Assembly: GCA_013287585.1 (NCBI GenBank)
Contig: JABDDN010000002.1
Coordinates: forward strand, 54,037 to 118,036
Reading direction: 5' to 3'
DNA length: 64,000 nucleotides
Origin: Nitrososphaerota archaeon
Lineage (GTDB): Archaea > Thermoproteota > Nitrososphaeria > Nitrososphaerales > Nitrosopumilaceae
The translations under genes were made by a program, and so were the position numbers. The notes beneath the pieces were generated by a model, which was given only the letters and a program-made list of their open reading frames with translations, was not told the origin of the DNA and ran no database searches. Positions 1-7,938 of the stretch are shown one piece after another (position 1 is the first letter of the stretch; every line of letters begins with the position of its first letter).

Positions 1-1
1 A

Positions 2-1519
2 GGTGCACTTGATCTAGTAATAACAAATGCAATTATTATGGATCCTGTTCTTGGGATTATCAAAGTAGATATTGGTATTAAAAATGGGTTAATATTCGGA
101 ATAGGAAAAGCAGGTAATCCAAACGTTATGGATGGAGTAGACATGATAATATCTGCAAACACGGAGGTAATAGCTGGAGAACATACCATATGCACTCCTG
201 GAATAATTGATACTCACATTCATTTTATTTCTCCACAACAAGTCGTAGAAGCAATTTGTAGTGGAACTACAACAATGATAGGTGGTGGCACAGGACCTGC
301 TGATGGTACTAAAGCAACAACATGTACTCCCGGTCCTTGGAATATTCACAGAATGCTTGAAGCTCTTGATGACCTGCCACTAAATTTCGGTCTATTAGGA
401 AAAGGAAATGATTCCATGGAACCTGCACTAATAGAACAAATTGCTGCAGGAGCTTGTGGTTTGAAATTACATGAAGATTGGGGTTCTACTCCTGCCACTA
501 TTGATGCAGCATTACGTGTTGCGGATAAAACTGACACTCAGGTAGCTATCCATACAGACACGCTAAATGAATGCGGTTTCGTTGATGATACTATTGAAGC
601 AATAGCCGGAAGAACAATTCATACTTATCACACCGAAGGGGCTGGTGGTGGACATGCACCTGATATCATGAAAATAGCAGGTAAGAAAAACATCCTTCCT
701 TCTTCTACAACTCCAACAAGACCGTTTACGGTTAATACTCTAGATGAGCACATAGATATGATGATGGTTTGTCATCATCTAAATCCCTCTGTAAGAGAGG
801 ATGTGGCTTTTGCAGAGTCGAGAATCAGAGGTGAAACAATAGCTGCGGAAGATGTACTACATGACATTGGTGCTCTAAGCATGTATTCCTCTGATAGTCA
901 AGCAATGGGTAGAGTTGGAGAAGTAAGCATTAGAACATGGCAAACAGCCGATAAAATGAAAAAAATGTCTGGTAGTTTAACAGAAGAATTAGGAGATAAT
1001 GATAATCTTCGTGTGAAAAGATATCTTTCAAAGATCACCATCAACCCAGCAATAACACATGGAATCTCTGATTATGTGGGTTCTTTAGAGCCAGGAAAAT
1101 TAGCTGATATCGTGATTTGGAGTCCTGAGTTCTTTGGAGTGAAACCTAAAATGGTAATAAAAGGCGGGTTTATAGCTTATTCTTTAATGGGTGATCCCAA
1201 TGCATCAATTCCAACACCTGAGCCAGTGTATTACCGTCCAATGTTTGGTGCACTTGGAAAGGCAATACATACTACATCTGTAACTTTTACTTCAAAACTA
1301 GCAATACGAAATGGCCTATCAAAAAAAATAGGTTTGAAAAAGAAATTACTTCCAGTTAAAAATTGTAGAAAGATTGGTAAGAAAAATATGCTTTACAATA
1401 ATCTAGTTCCAAAAATAGAGATTGATCCTGAAACTTACAAAGTTACAGTTGATGGAAAACTAGCGACAACAGAACCATCTCAAAAACTAGCCATGGCAAG
1501 ATTGTATCACTTGTTTTAG
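2..1519 (+). CDS. ureC: Urease subunit alpha, 5' end cut by the window
   Basis: Catalytic urease subunit, which hydrolyses urea to ammonia and carbamate at a dinickel centre in the cytoplasm. The reading frame is open to the window edge, so the true start lies upstream; the Met codon at 38 is internal. Counting from that Met, the HIH metal pair is at about 60-62, the carbamylated lysine is in GLKLHEDW at 143, metal histidines are in AIHTDT and [15 protein letters not shown], the catalytic-flap HHLN follows, and the aspartate ligand is in [12 protein letters not shown]. The C-terminus runs to the usual RLYHLF end, so the visible part is intact. In this group the ammonia feeds energy metabolism. 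The stop codon directly abuts a TTCGA-N3-TCGAA palindrome. The rest of the urease operon must lie before base 1. Confidence 0.97.
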   Translation, partial: GALDLVITNAIIMDPVLGIIKVDIGIKNGLIFGIGKAGNPNVMDGVDMIISANTEVIAGEHTICTPGIIDTHIHFISPQQVVEAICSGTTTMIGGGTGPADGTKATTCTPGPWNIHRMLEALDDLPLNFGLLGKGNDSMEPALIEQIAAGACGLKLHEDWGSTPATIDAALRVADKTDTQVAIHTDTLNECGFVDDTIEAIAGRTIHTYHTEGAGGGHAPDIMKIAGKKNILPSSTTPTRPFTVNTLDEHIDMMMVCHHLNPSVREDVAFAESRIRGETIAAEDVLHDIGALSMYSSDSQAMGRVGEVSIRTWQTADKMKKMSGSLTEELGDNDNLRVKRYLSKITINPAITHGISDYVGSLEPGKLADIVIWSPEFFGVKPKMVIKGGFIAYSLMGDPNASIPTPEPVYYRPMFGALGKAIHTTSVTFTSKLAIRNGLSKKIGLKKKLLPVKNCRKIGKKNMLYNNLVPKIEIDPETYKVTVDGKLATTEPSQKLAMARLYHLF

Positions 1520-1532
1520 TTCGACAATCGAA
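1520..1532. repeat. TTCGA-CAA-TCGAA palindrome, copy 1
   Basis: A perfect 5-bp inverted repeat with a 3-nt spacer directly after the ureC stop, followed by ATCAATATA. The same follow-on sequence occurs after copy 3 near 5571. It sits in the short gap before the next gene and could be an operator for that gene or a 3' element of ureC. Function is inferred only from recurrence in this region. Confidence 0.55.
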
Positions 1533-1572
1533 AATCAATATATTTTTATATTTACTAAGTATAAATTATATC

Positions 1573-1827
1573 ATGAATCCTGTCAATACACGTGATGAAG
1601 TTGAAAAAGCTGCCAAGAAAGCAACAGAATCACTCTATGGTACAGAAATCCAAGATTTCAAGATAAGAGAACTCTTTGCATTACCAGAAAAGGGCCCCCA
1701 AGATTCATGGGATGTACAAGTGACTTTTCTGTTAAACAAATTGAAACACACTGTAGATTTGGTCATTCAACAAAAAGACGGTCACATAACGAATGCAAGA
1801 CTCATTGACACAATGGTTCCTTTATAG
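1573..1827 (+). CDS. Small conserved-looking cytoplasmic protein, 84 aa
   Basis: I do not recognise this protein. It is an acidic-basic mixed chain with an N-terminal helix (about residues 5-22) and then an apparent beta-rich part (WDVQVTFLLNKLKHTVDLVI, then a last strand around DGHITNARLID), without signal peptide, transmembrane segment or cysteines. The helix-plus-sheet layout loosely recalls the small GvpO or PepSY-type folds, but I would not assign either. It begins 53 bp after ureC on the same strand, with an AT-rich TATA-like stretch (ATATATTTTTATATTTA) in the gap, so it probably has its own promoter rather than being part of the urease operon. Confidence 0.7.
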   Translation: MNPVNTRDEVEKAAKKATESLYGTEIQDFKIRELFALPEKGPQDSWDVQVTFLLNKLKHTVDLVIQQKDGHITNARLIDTMVPL

Positions 1828-1977
1828 AATCATTGTCAAAAAATATTTTTAATTATTTTTTATACAATCAATTTTTTCTCATATCTACAGAAAATCATCA
1901 AACGGAGGCAATCAAATCGTTGGTTTTATTTAAATACTAATTAAAGATTTTTAAAATAACCAATTGATCACATCCTC

Positions 1978-2499
1978 ATGCCAAGTCAGGGATATGGAAC
2001 CATAGGACTAAAACCTGCGATCATATCTGAACTACAAAAGGATACGGATGAATATTATCCTGGGATGTTTCTTCCTAGCGCCTTGATAATTATGATGAAT
2101 GAGGTAAAACGGAAGTACTATACAGTAGGGATGTATAACATAAAGATCGACTTCTCAGGAAGATATACTTCTTTAACAGTAAGATCAGATGTTAAAGAAT
2201 GGTTTGAGGCAAATTATGAGATACTAAAGGAAAAATATGAAAAAAAATATAGAGCAAATAACTTTACAAAATTTGCAAGCATTTTCATGCTTAATATGTT
2301 TGAATCCAAGTCAGTCTCTCAAAACAACATCATCAAGCTAAAAGAGGCCGACTTTACATGGTTGATTTCAGAATATATCCAAAGAAAGAAGGAATACGAA
2401 ACAAAATACGGTATAAAAACATTCGAGCATTTTGCAGATATGTTTCTTAAAGACTTGTTAGAAAGAATCAACTCCGCAAAAAAAATATTAACGTTATAA
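1978..2499 (+). CDS. Hypothetical protein with ribbon-helix-helix-like N-terminus and duplicated C-terminal unit, 173 aa
   Basis: Not recognised as a named family. The N-terminus (IGLKPAIISELQKD, then SALIIMMNEVKR) has the strand-helix-helix spacing of ribbon-helix-helix DNA-binding domains. Residues about 66-109 and 113-158 look like two copies of one unit: a WF/WL helix, a KxxYExKYxxxxF segment, then FAxxFxxxLLE. That suggests internal duplication and an all-alpha C-terminal half, possibly for dimerisation or sensing. There are no cysteines and no membrane segments. A TTTAAATAC box lies about 45 bp upstream (near 1929), suggesting a single-gene transcription unit. A DNA-binding role is inference. 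Confidence 0.72.
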   Translation: MPSQGYGTIGLKPAIISELQKDTDEYYPGMFLPSALIIMMNEVKRKYYTVGMYNIKIDFSGRYTSLTVRSDVKEWFEANYEILKEKYEKKYRANNFTKFASIFMLNMFESKSVSQNNIIKLKEADFTWLISEYIQRKKEYETKYGIKTFEHFADMFLKDLLERINSAKKILTL

Positions 2500-2541
2500 A
2501 GTTCTGATTTTTCTACATTGTAGTATAAACAAAAACTACAC

Positions 2542-2835
2542 TTAATTTGACAAAGCAGGAAGATCAAGAGTCATTTTCTCACCCAATCCTGCCTTTAGGA
2601 GCAGTCTGAAAGTTAATGAGATATCACTTCTTGTTATGTCTGGCATGTGAGTTACTCCTCCCTCATGCTTTAGATCATTTATGAAATCAAATATTTCGTC
2701 TACTGTAACAGGTTCATTTTCAAATCCTAATTCATTGTTTACAGCATTATACGTTGCAATGTAATAACTTAGAACAGATGCTTTGCTTAGAAATTCTTCA
2801 GTTTTTGTATCAAATCCAATACTGATTCTTTCCAT
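2542..2835 (-). CDS. Hypothetical protein, 97 aa
   Basis: Not recognised. Acidic cytoplasmic protein that appears mostly helical, beginning MERISIGFDTKTEEFLSKAS. It has no cysteine motif and no transmembrane segment. The middle part (VDEIFDFINDLKHEGGV) and SDISLTFRLLLKAG look like amphipathic helices. It is convergent with the 173-aa gene and divergent from the ParB-like gene, with 194 bp of AT-rich promoter sequence in between. The ATG start is the first in frame and leaves a sensible length. Confidence 0.6.
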   Translation of the reverse strand: MERISIGFDTKTEEFLSKASVLSYYIATYNAVNNELGFENEPVTVDEIFDFINDLKHEGGVTHMPDITRSDISLTFRLLLKAGLGEKMTLDLPALSN

Positions 2836-2915
2836 AGTTCAAACTACTACTTTCAAAAATGATTTAAAGTTTAGGGTAAAAAATGTAAACTACTGATTTA
2901 CAGCGGAAAAATGAT

Positions 2916-2926
2916 GCGTAATCTAC
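2916..2926 (+). repeat. GCGTAATCTAC element, copy upstream of the ParB-like gene
   Basis: The 11-mer GCGTAATCTAC lies about 105 bp upstream of the ParB-like start. Its exact reverse complement occurs at 6692-6702 upstream of the ureohydrolase gene, and a shorter version (CGTAGATTAC) at 6764-6773. The recurrence in two promoter regions suggests a protein-binding site. Confidence 0.35.
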
Positions 2927-3029
2927 ATTTTACTTGAAAGTTGTTGTAAATATTGCATATTTGAGTGATAAAACGGTCTAAAACAAAGAGAAGGAAATTA
3001 TAAATAGATTTAGTAATCAAATAGAATTT

Positions 3030-3779
3030 GTGAAGATCAAAAATATTCCTCTTAAGCTTATAGATATAGCAGATGAAAATGTTCGAAAAGATCATCCTTT
3101 TGGAAAAGATGCTAGAGATCAATTAATTAAAGAACATTTGTCCAAGTTCGAACTACTGCAACCAGTGGTTGTTAGATTTGATAATGCAAGTAAGAGATAC
3201 AAGCTGCTAATTGGTCGTAGAAGATTTCTATCACTAAGTGCAAAGGGATCAAGAGAGATACCTGCAGTAATAACTGAGCTTGAAGGTGCAGAAGCAGAAG
3301 CTGCATCATTGTTTGAAAATCTAATCCGTAAAGATCTACCACCAATTGAAAAAGCAAAGATGGTAAAGAAATTGGTGGATTCAACGGAATCAGGCATTAC
3401 AGGTGTCTCTAAAAAATATGGATTATCAAAGAGTACGGTTAGTGAATGGCTAAGCGTTCTCACATTAGCAGAACCATTGCAGCAAGCAATAGAAAGTGGA
3501 GAAATAACACTTTATGAAGCAATACAAATTGCAAGAAAGCCAAAATCACTGCAAGATAAATTGGTAAATGCAGTATCTAATGGAAAGCTTCAAGAAGTAA
3601 TGATAAAAAGTGGAGTAAAACGTGGAGCACCAAAAGGTCTCTTGACCATCCGTCTTGTTTTCAATCCTAAGAAGAAATTTGACAAAAAGATTTGGGATCA
3701 ATTAAATGAACAAGCGTCTGAAAATGGACTTGAAGTCACTGATTATGTCAAGAATTTACTAGTAAAGCGTCTTAATTAG
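3030..3779 (+). CDS. ParB/Spo0J-like DNA-binding protein, 249 aa
   Basis: ParB-superfamily protein. Residues about 1-90 form the ParB/sulfiredoxin-like N-terminal domain with the hallmark GRRRFLSL box (equivalent of GERR) and the ENLIRKDLPPIEKA segment. Residues about 110-135 contain a helix-turn-helix (VSKKYGLSKSTVSEWL). The C-terminal part (about 190-249) is basic. There is no ParA gene beside it, so a chromosome-partition pair is not evident here; a role as a stand-alone transcription regulator or nucleoid protein is equally possible. The start is GTG at 3030, chosen because the next in-frame Met is far inside the domain. It is followed immediately by a TTCGA palindrome, and the upstream gap carries the GCGTAATCTAC element. 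Confidence 0.85.
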   Translation: MKIKNIPLKLIDIADENVRKDHPFGKDARDQLIKEHLSKFELLQPVVVRFDNASKRYKLLIGRRRFLSLSAKGSREIPAVITELEGAEAEAASLFENLIRKDLPPIEKAKMVKKLVDSTESGITGVSKKYGLSKSTVSEWLSVLTLAEPLQQAIESGEITLYEAIQIARKPKSLQDKLVNAVSNGKLQEVMIKSGVKRGAPKGLLTIRLVFNPKKKFDKKIWDQLNEQASENGLEVTDYVKNLLVKRLN

Positions 3780-3794
3780 TTCGACAATCGAACT
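3778..3794. repeat. AGTTCGA-CAA-TCGAACT palindrome, copy 2
   Basis: The most perfect copy: 7-bp arms with a 3-nt spacer, overlapping the ParB-like stop codon. The intergenic stretch to 3903 otherwise holds only AT-rich sequence; the converging symporter gene ends at 3904. It could act as a bidirectional terminator hairpin or as a protein site. Confidence 0.55.
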
Positions 3795-3903
3795 CGTCGT
3801 TTAAGAGCAATTTTATGGTCATCTACATTGTACAGTATTGATAGTTACATTCTTTTGCGATATTTTTTATTATCATTACGTTTGAGAGTCTAAAATCGTC
3901 ATT

Positions 3904-5496
3904 TTATGCTGCTCCTCCGTGATTACCTCTACCAACTTGTCTTATGTCAATAGGGTTAACCCAATCTTTTACATCTGCACCGGTAACAACATCAGAATCA
4001 TTTGGTATGAGATACACAACTTCATGTCGCGGTTGGTATCTCTTTTGTGTTGCAAGGCTTACCAATATGAAAATTGGAAGCGAAACTAATGGTGGAATAA
4101 TTGTATCTAGTCCAGCATAAGCTACATATGGACTAGTACTAGGAGCATTAGTGATAAGGAAGAATAGGATTAATCTCAACACAGAACCTACAACAATTGA
4201 TGCTACAGCTCCAGCTGCGTTTGATTTTTTCCAGAATGTTCCAAAGACTAGAGGTACAAGACAGCCTGCCAAGACAATATCAAATGCTAGTATCAAATAA
4301 ACACCAGGTCTTGGAATTAGATAACCTAATGCAAAGGCAGTAAAGAACATCGGAATAACGAAAAGTCTAGTAGATAGCAACAATTGTCTGTCAGTTAGTT
4401 TTTCTCTTTTCAAAAATCTTGTAACTATGTTACGTTGTAACATGTTTCTTGCTAGCACACTAGCAATTGCTAACGTTCCTCCATTTGCTGTAGACATACC
4501 ACAACTTATTGTACTTACAAGCATCAAGATACCAATTACTGCTGGCAGGTGCTTTATAGCTATAATTGGATAGAGAGTGTACGGATCATCTTTGACAACC
4601 TGCGGTTCAAGCGTAAGTCCAATTATTCCCATCATTGTAGTAGGAATAAGTATCAAGAGAGTTAATCCTGCAGCCATGTAAGAGCCCTTTTGAGCTGTTC
4701 GTCCACCATCTGCAGCAAATACACGTTCCATAAAGTCTAGTGCAACAATGTCTCCCACACCTAACGATATTATGCTTGCCCAATTAACTAACGCACCATT
4801 ACCAAGATCATACAGACCAGACATGTCCATGAAGTTACCAGGTGCATTTGCCACTATGGTTTCCAGTCCACCTGGAATAGGCGACCATGGGCCAATGAAA
4901 AAGATAAAGCCTGCCCAGAATCCAACCACTGCCAGATAGATGTGGAAGATATCAGTGTACGCACATGAGAATAACCCACCAAAATACGTATACAACAATA
5001 CTACAACAGTAGAAATCAACATAGCATAAATCAACGGTATACCCAAAACTACAGATAGAATGTAACCACTTGCACCAAGGTTTCCAGCTACAAGTACTAT
5101 GAAACTTATTGACATCAAAGTGCCTGACATGACTTCAGTAACATTTCCATAACGCCTATAGTAGAAATCTGCTAGCGTAATCATATTCATTCGATTAAAT
5201 CTTTTTCCAAAGAAAGCACCTGTTAAAACAAGACAAATCGCCAAACCAAGCGGTATGACTGCACCGCCCCAGAACCCAAACGAAGCTGACAACGACACAT
5301 TTCCAAGCGATGCATTACCATCAACTGCTTCAGAAACCAACATTGTGCCAATAAAAAATAATGGCAAGCTCTTACCTGCTACAATGTAACGTTTACTACT
5401 TTTCTTAACAAATTTTACTGCAAGAACACCAATGGCAGCAGTAGCAGCGACGAATAATAGAACTATAACTGGATAATAGAGAGGTATATCCGCCAT
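3904..5496 (-). CDS. Sodium:solute symporter (SSS family), candidate urea or guanidino-compound importer
   Basis: Polytopic membrane transporter of the SSS family, about 530 residues with 13 or so hydrophobic segments. Family features include the early VAGKSLPLFFIGTML segment, the glycine- and serine-rich SLGNVSLSASFGFWGG region, and LADFYYRRYGN. The frame stays open to 5583, but the start MADIPLYYP at 5496 is preferred because the upstream 29 codons are basic, non-conserved in character and overlap the TTCGA palindrome. SSS proteins near urease genes in ammonia oxidisers are often proposed as Dur3-like urea carriers; the neighbouring ureohydrolase makes a guanidino compound an alternative. 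Substrate is inference from context. Confidence 0.85.
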   Translation of the reverse strand: MADIPLYYPVIVLLFVAATAAIGVLAVKFVKKSSKRYIVAGKSLPLFFIGTMLVSEAVDGNASLGNVSLSASFGFWGGAVIPLGLAICLVLTGAFFGKRFNRMNMITLADFYYRRYGNVTEVMSGTLMSISFIVLVAGNLGASGYILSVVLGIPLIYAMLISTVVVLLYTYFGGLFSCAYTDIFHIYLAVVGFWAGFIFFIGPWSPIPGGLETIVANAPGNFMDMSGLYDLGNGALVNWASIISLGVGDIVALDFMERVFAADGGRTAQKGSYMAAGLTLLILIPTTMMGIIGLTLEPQVVKDDPYTLYPIIAIKHLPAVIGILMLVSTISCGMSTANGGTLAIASVLARNMLQRNIVTRFLKREKLTDRQLLLSTRLFVIPMFFTAFALGYLIPRPGVYLILAFDIVLAGCLVPLVFGTFWKKSNAAGAVASIVVGSVLRLILFFLITNAPSTSPYVAYAGLDTIIPPLVSLPIFILVSLATQKRYQPRHEVVYLIPNDSDVVTGADVKDWVNPIDIRQVGRGNHGGAA

Positions 5497-5557
5497 GTTC
5501 TTTGTAATTAGTAATTGTATATTATTAAATATGACGGTTTTGAGTCTTTTCAGATAG

Positions 5558-5570
5558 TTCGACTGTCGAA
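5558..5570. promoter_or_regulatory. TTCGA-CTG-TCGAA palindrome, copy 3, upstream of the symporter
   Basis: Perfect 5-bp arms, spacer CTG, followed by ATCAATATA exactly as in copy 1. It lies 62-74 bp upstream of the symporter start, a position where archaeal operators or activator sites commonly lie relative to a TATA box. Together with copy 4 it suggests common control of permease and ureohydrolase. Confidence 0.5.
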
Positions 5571-5682
5571 TATCAATATACAAAATTCAAAAAAAAGGCT
5601 AAGAAATTGTGTTTTTTGTGGATTTGTCAATTGTTCAAACACTCAACATGAGCAATAACAGATTAGAACCAGAAAAGGAAAA

Positions 5683-5865
5683 TTATATTCTATGATCTCT
5701 GGCCATGTGCATTCGAAATGCGGATTCATTTTCAAATGATTCATCACATGTTATACACAAATAGGTAGTTTTTTTATCATGCAAGTCTTGAGCGTGTTTT
5801 AAAAGATCTTCCCTATCTTTGAAAATAGCACCACATGCTCCACAGCCATATTTTGTGCCAAACAT
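5683..5865 (-). CDS. Two-finger C2H2 zinc finger mini-protein, 60 aa
   Basis: The whole protein is two C2H2 zinc fingers: CGACGAIF with H24 and H29 of the first, then CITCDESF with HMARDH of the second. Spacing Cys-X2-Cys-X12-His-X4-5-His is standard. Such very small C2H2 proteins are common in Nitrososphaerota genomes and are thought to bind nucleic acids or partner proteins; none of that is shown here. It is monocistronic, with a 97-bp gap to the TPR gene on one side and the symporter promoter on the other. Confidence 0.8.
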   Translation of the reverse strand: MFGTKYGCGACGAIFKDREDLLKHAQDLHDKKTTYLCITCDESFENESAFRMHMARDHRI

Positions 5866-5962
5866 TCTCTTAATAGCAAGTTCTCAATTAATAAATTTCT
5901 TCTTCATGTAGTTAAGACAGATTCTTTATGTTCATGGGCTATTGTACTAGGTAAATAAATAA

Positions 5963-6472
5963 TTATGTCATTTTCTTTAGCTTTGAATAAAGGAATGGAT
6001 CAAGTTTCCTTGCTGTATCAAAACACTTTTGTCCTTCATTAGCTTTATTTAGCATTGCTAACGCCCTACCTTTGTTATACCAAGCTTTTGCGTACTTTTC
6101 ATTGTTCTCTATTGCTCTATCAAAGCATTCAATTGCTTCCACTAACCTTTTTAATTTAATCAATGTCAATCCTTTATTATGCCATGTAATAGGATTGGTA
6201 GAATCAATTGCAATTGCATGAGAAAATGATTCTAAAGCCTCATCTGTTCTTCCCAATTTATCTAAAATCAAACCTTTATCACCCCATGCAAAATCATTGT
6301 TTGGTGAAACCTGTATAGCTTTATCAAAATATTCCAAGGCTTTCTCTGGTTGTCTTTGATTTGCCAGATCTTCACCATACTTGACATATTCTTCAGAAGC
6401 TTCTTTTCTGCTATGCCTAAATTTGTATTCTGGAGAAGATAAATTATTTTTTTTTCTTAACCAGCTAAACAT
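5963..6472 (-). CDS. Tetratricopeptide repeat protein, 169 aa
   Basis: Contains four tandem TPR units from about residue 25 to 160, each with the W/Y-G/A-F/Y-A-P signature (for example ALEYFDKAIQVSPNNDFAW, SFSHAIAIDSTNPITW, CFDRAIENNEKYAKAW). The N-terminus (MFSWLRKKN) is basic and has no signal peptide, so the protein is cytoplasmic. TPR proteins are scaffolds, and the partner is unknown. A 43-aa single-helix membrane protein gene lies 11 bp upstream on the same strand, so the two may be co-transcribed. Confidence 0.88.
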   Translation of the reverse strand: MFSWLRKKNNLSSPEYKFRHSRKEASEEYVKYGEDLANQRQPEKALEYFDKAIQVSPNNDFAWGDKGLILDKLGRTDEALESFSHAIAIDSTNPITWHNKGLTLIKLKRLVEAIECFDRAIENNEKYAKAWYNKGRALAMLNKANEGQKCFDTARKLDPFLYSKLKKMT

Positions 6473-6483
6473 ATTGAATAACT

Positions 6484-6615
6484 CTATGTATTTTCTGTTT
6501 TATGCAATTCATCTTCTTTTTTGTCCCCCTTAAGGCCTACAGTTCCCATGAACAAAAAGAAACCGCTTGCAACTAATATTGCTGCAAACATTGCATAAAC
6601 TCCTGTTAAATCCAT
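6484..6615 (-). CDS. Single-helix membrane mini-protein, 43 aa
   Basis: A short frame beginning MDLTGVYAMFAAILVASGFF, giving one hydrophobic helix of about 20 residues and then a charged tail (KGDKKEDELHK). It starts with ATG and ends 11 bp before the TPR gene on the same strand. The clean hydrophobic-then-charged layout and position make it a plausible real gene. A partner to the TPR protein is a guess from adjacency. Confidence 0.55.
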   Translation of the reverse strand: MDLTGVYAMFAAILVASGFFLFMGTVGLKGDKKEDELHKTENT

Positions 6616-6691
6616 TAGGACATTATTAATTCTAATGTATTTAAAATTTTATTGCATCAAGTTTTCAGACAAATTTTTTCTGAAATAACAC

Positions 6692-6702
6692 GTAGATTAC
6701 GC
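6692..6702 (-). repeat. GTAGATTACGC element, copy upstream of the ureohydrolase
   Basis: Exact reverse complement of the 11-mer at 2916-2926. A partial copy (CGTAGATTAC) follows at 6764-6773, flanking the TTCGA-type palindrome at 6738. The arrangement looks like a compound control region. Confidence 0.35.
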
Positions 6703-6737
6703 AGTATTCACCATAATTTGAAAATCAAATACGAAAA

Positions 6738-6754
6738 AGTTCGACTGCAGAACT
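6738..6754. promoter_or_regulatory. AGTTCGA-CTG-CAGAACT palindrome, copy 4, upstream of the ureohydrolase
   Basis: A variant of the regional palindrome, with the left half identical to copy 3 and two changes in the right half that still leave AGTTC...GAACT arms. It is 66-82 bp upstream of the ureohydrolase ATG and about 28 bp upstream of its TATA-like box, a position compatible with an operator or activator site. Confidence 0.45.
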
Positions 6755-6781
6755 ATTCGAAAACGTAGATTACTTAGACAA

Positions 6782-6790
6782 ATTTAAGTA
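6782..6790 (+). promoter_or_regulatory. TATA-like box of the ureohydrolase gene
   Basis: ATTTAAGTA lies 30-38 bp upstream of the ATG, giving a transcript with a very short or absent leader, as is usual in archaea. Confidence 0.4.
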
Positions 6791-6819
6791 GATACTAATC
6801 TATTACTAAATCGATAAAT

Positions 6820-7938
6820 ATGGGAATGGAATTCTATGGAGATTCATACAAGGGTAATGATGAACCAATTTTTGTTGGTATACCAACGTTCTTGAAATTG
6901 CCTTGGTTAAGAAGTAAAGCAGAGTTGGAAAAGGTACGACCAGATGTAGCGGTAATAGGTGAACCTTTTGATTTTGGAACAACTATCAGACCAGGTGCCA
7001 GATATGGACCAAGAGCTATAAGAGCAGCTTCAACTGTACCTTCTCCTCCATACGAACATTTCAACATAGAAACAGGTGTTGACCCATTTGGAGTTTTCAG
7101 AACAGTTGATTATGGAGATGTTAATATTTCACCAGGCGATGTAGTAGAATCCCACAGAAGAATGACTGACAAAGTCAAAGAAGTATTAGACGTTGATGGA
7201 ATTCCAGTCATGCTTGGTGGTGATCACTCTATTACTTTTGCAAATGTACGAGCATTTGCAAAAAAGTACAAAAACATAGGAATGATTCACATTGATACAC
7301 ATGCTGATTGTGCCCCACAGGGTCTGTGCGGTTTCAAGTATGATCATGGAGCTCACATTAGAAGAATAATGGAATTAGGATGTCTGAAAGGAAAAAATTA
7401 CACCCTAATTGGACCTCGAGGCTATTGGCCTGGACCAGATCTATACAAGTGGATGGCAGATCAAGACTTTCAATGGTTTACTATGCTAGATGTTGAGGAG
7501 TTAGGAATTGATAGGATTGCAAAAGAAGCGGCAGATAGAGCTAACGATAATGTCGATGCAGTGTATATCAGCTGGGATATTGATACGTTTGATCCAGCAT
7601 ATGCCCCAGGAACAGGAGAACCTGAGCCAAACGGCTTGACATCAAGAGAAGGAATGAGATTAATGAGATTGCTTTCCACATCATTTGATCCAGACAAGTT
7701 TGCATTTGATCTTGTAGAAGTTGCACCAAACTATGATGTAAGTGATGGAAACTCTTACAATGGAGGAATTACATCAGGCCTAGCAAACAGATTGATCGTA
7801 GAACTTCTCGCAGGATTATCTCTTACTAAGAAAGGCCAAACTGAAGGCAAACCGGTAAGACCACATGCGTATCGTGGAAAAAATCACACATATGACTTTG
7901 GAAATGGTCCAAAGGCACAGATTCCAAAAAGAAATTGA
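6820..7938 (+). CDS. Arginase/agmatinase-family ureohydrolase, 372 aa
   Basis: Binuclear-metal hydrolase that releases urea from a guanidino compound. All six metal ligands are visible: His in GGDHSITF, Asp/His/Asp in HIDTHAD, and two Asp in SWDIDTFDPAYAPGTG. The usual C-terminal FDLVEVAP segment is present. At 372 residues it is about 60-70 longer than typical agmatinases, with extra sequence at both ends and an insert after HIDTHAD (APQGLCGFKYDHG). It also has GTGEPEPNG where agmatinases usually have GTGTPEPGG, so the substrate (agmatine, guanidine, guanidinobutyrate or another) is not fixed by sequence. Agmatine is a reasonable candidate because tiaS in this window uses it. The urea product would feed the urease encoded at the window start. 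The stop overlaps the next gene. Confidence 0.9.
   Translation: MGMEFYGDSYKGNDEPIFVGIPTFLKLPWLRSKAELEKVRPDVAVIGEPFDFGTTIRPGARYGPRAIRAASTVPSPPYEHFNIETGVDPFGVFRTVDYGDVNISPGDVVESHRRMTDKVKEVLDVDGIPVMLGGDHSITFANVRAFAKKYKNIGMIHIDTHADCAPQGLCGFKYDHGAHIRRIMELGCLKGKNYTLIGPRGYWPGPDLYKWMADQDFQWFTMLDVEELGIDRIAKEAADRANDNVDAVYISWDIDTFDPAYAPGTGEPEPNGLTSREGMRLMRLLSTSFDPDKFAFDLVEVAPNYDVSDGNSYNGGITSGLANRLIVELLAGLSLTKKGQTEGKPVRPHAYRGKNHTYDFGNGPKAQIPKRN

Noticed and set aside
2898..3122. 74-aa minus-strand frame upstream of the ParB-like gene
   Set aside because: It overlaps the promoter and start of the ParB-like gene and encodes an aromatic/Ile-rich low-complexity chain typical of AT-rich non-coding sequence.
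5496..5583. Upstream extension of the symporter start by 29 codons
   Set aside because: The extension runs through the TTCGA palindrome and the promoter region and does not resemble SSS N-termini; ATG at 5496 fits better.
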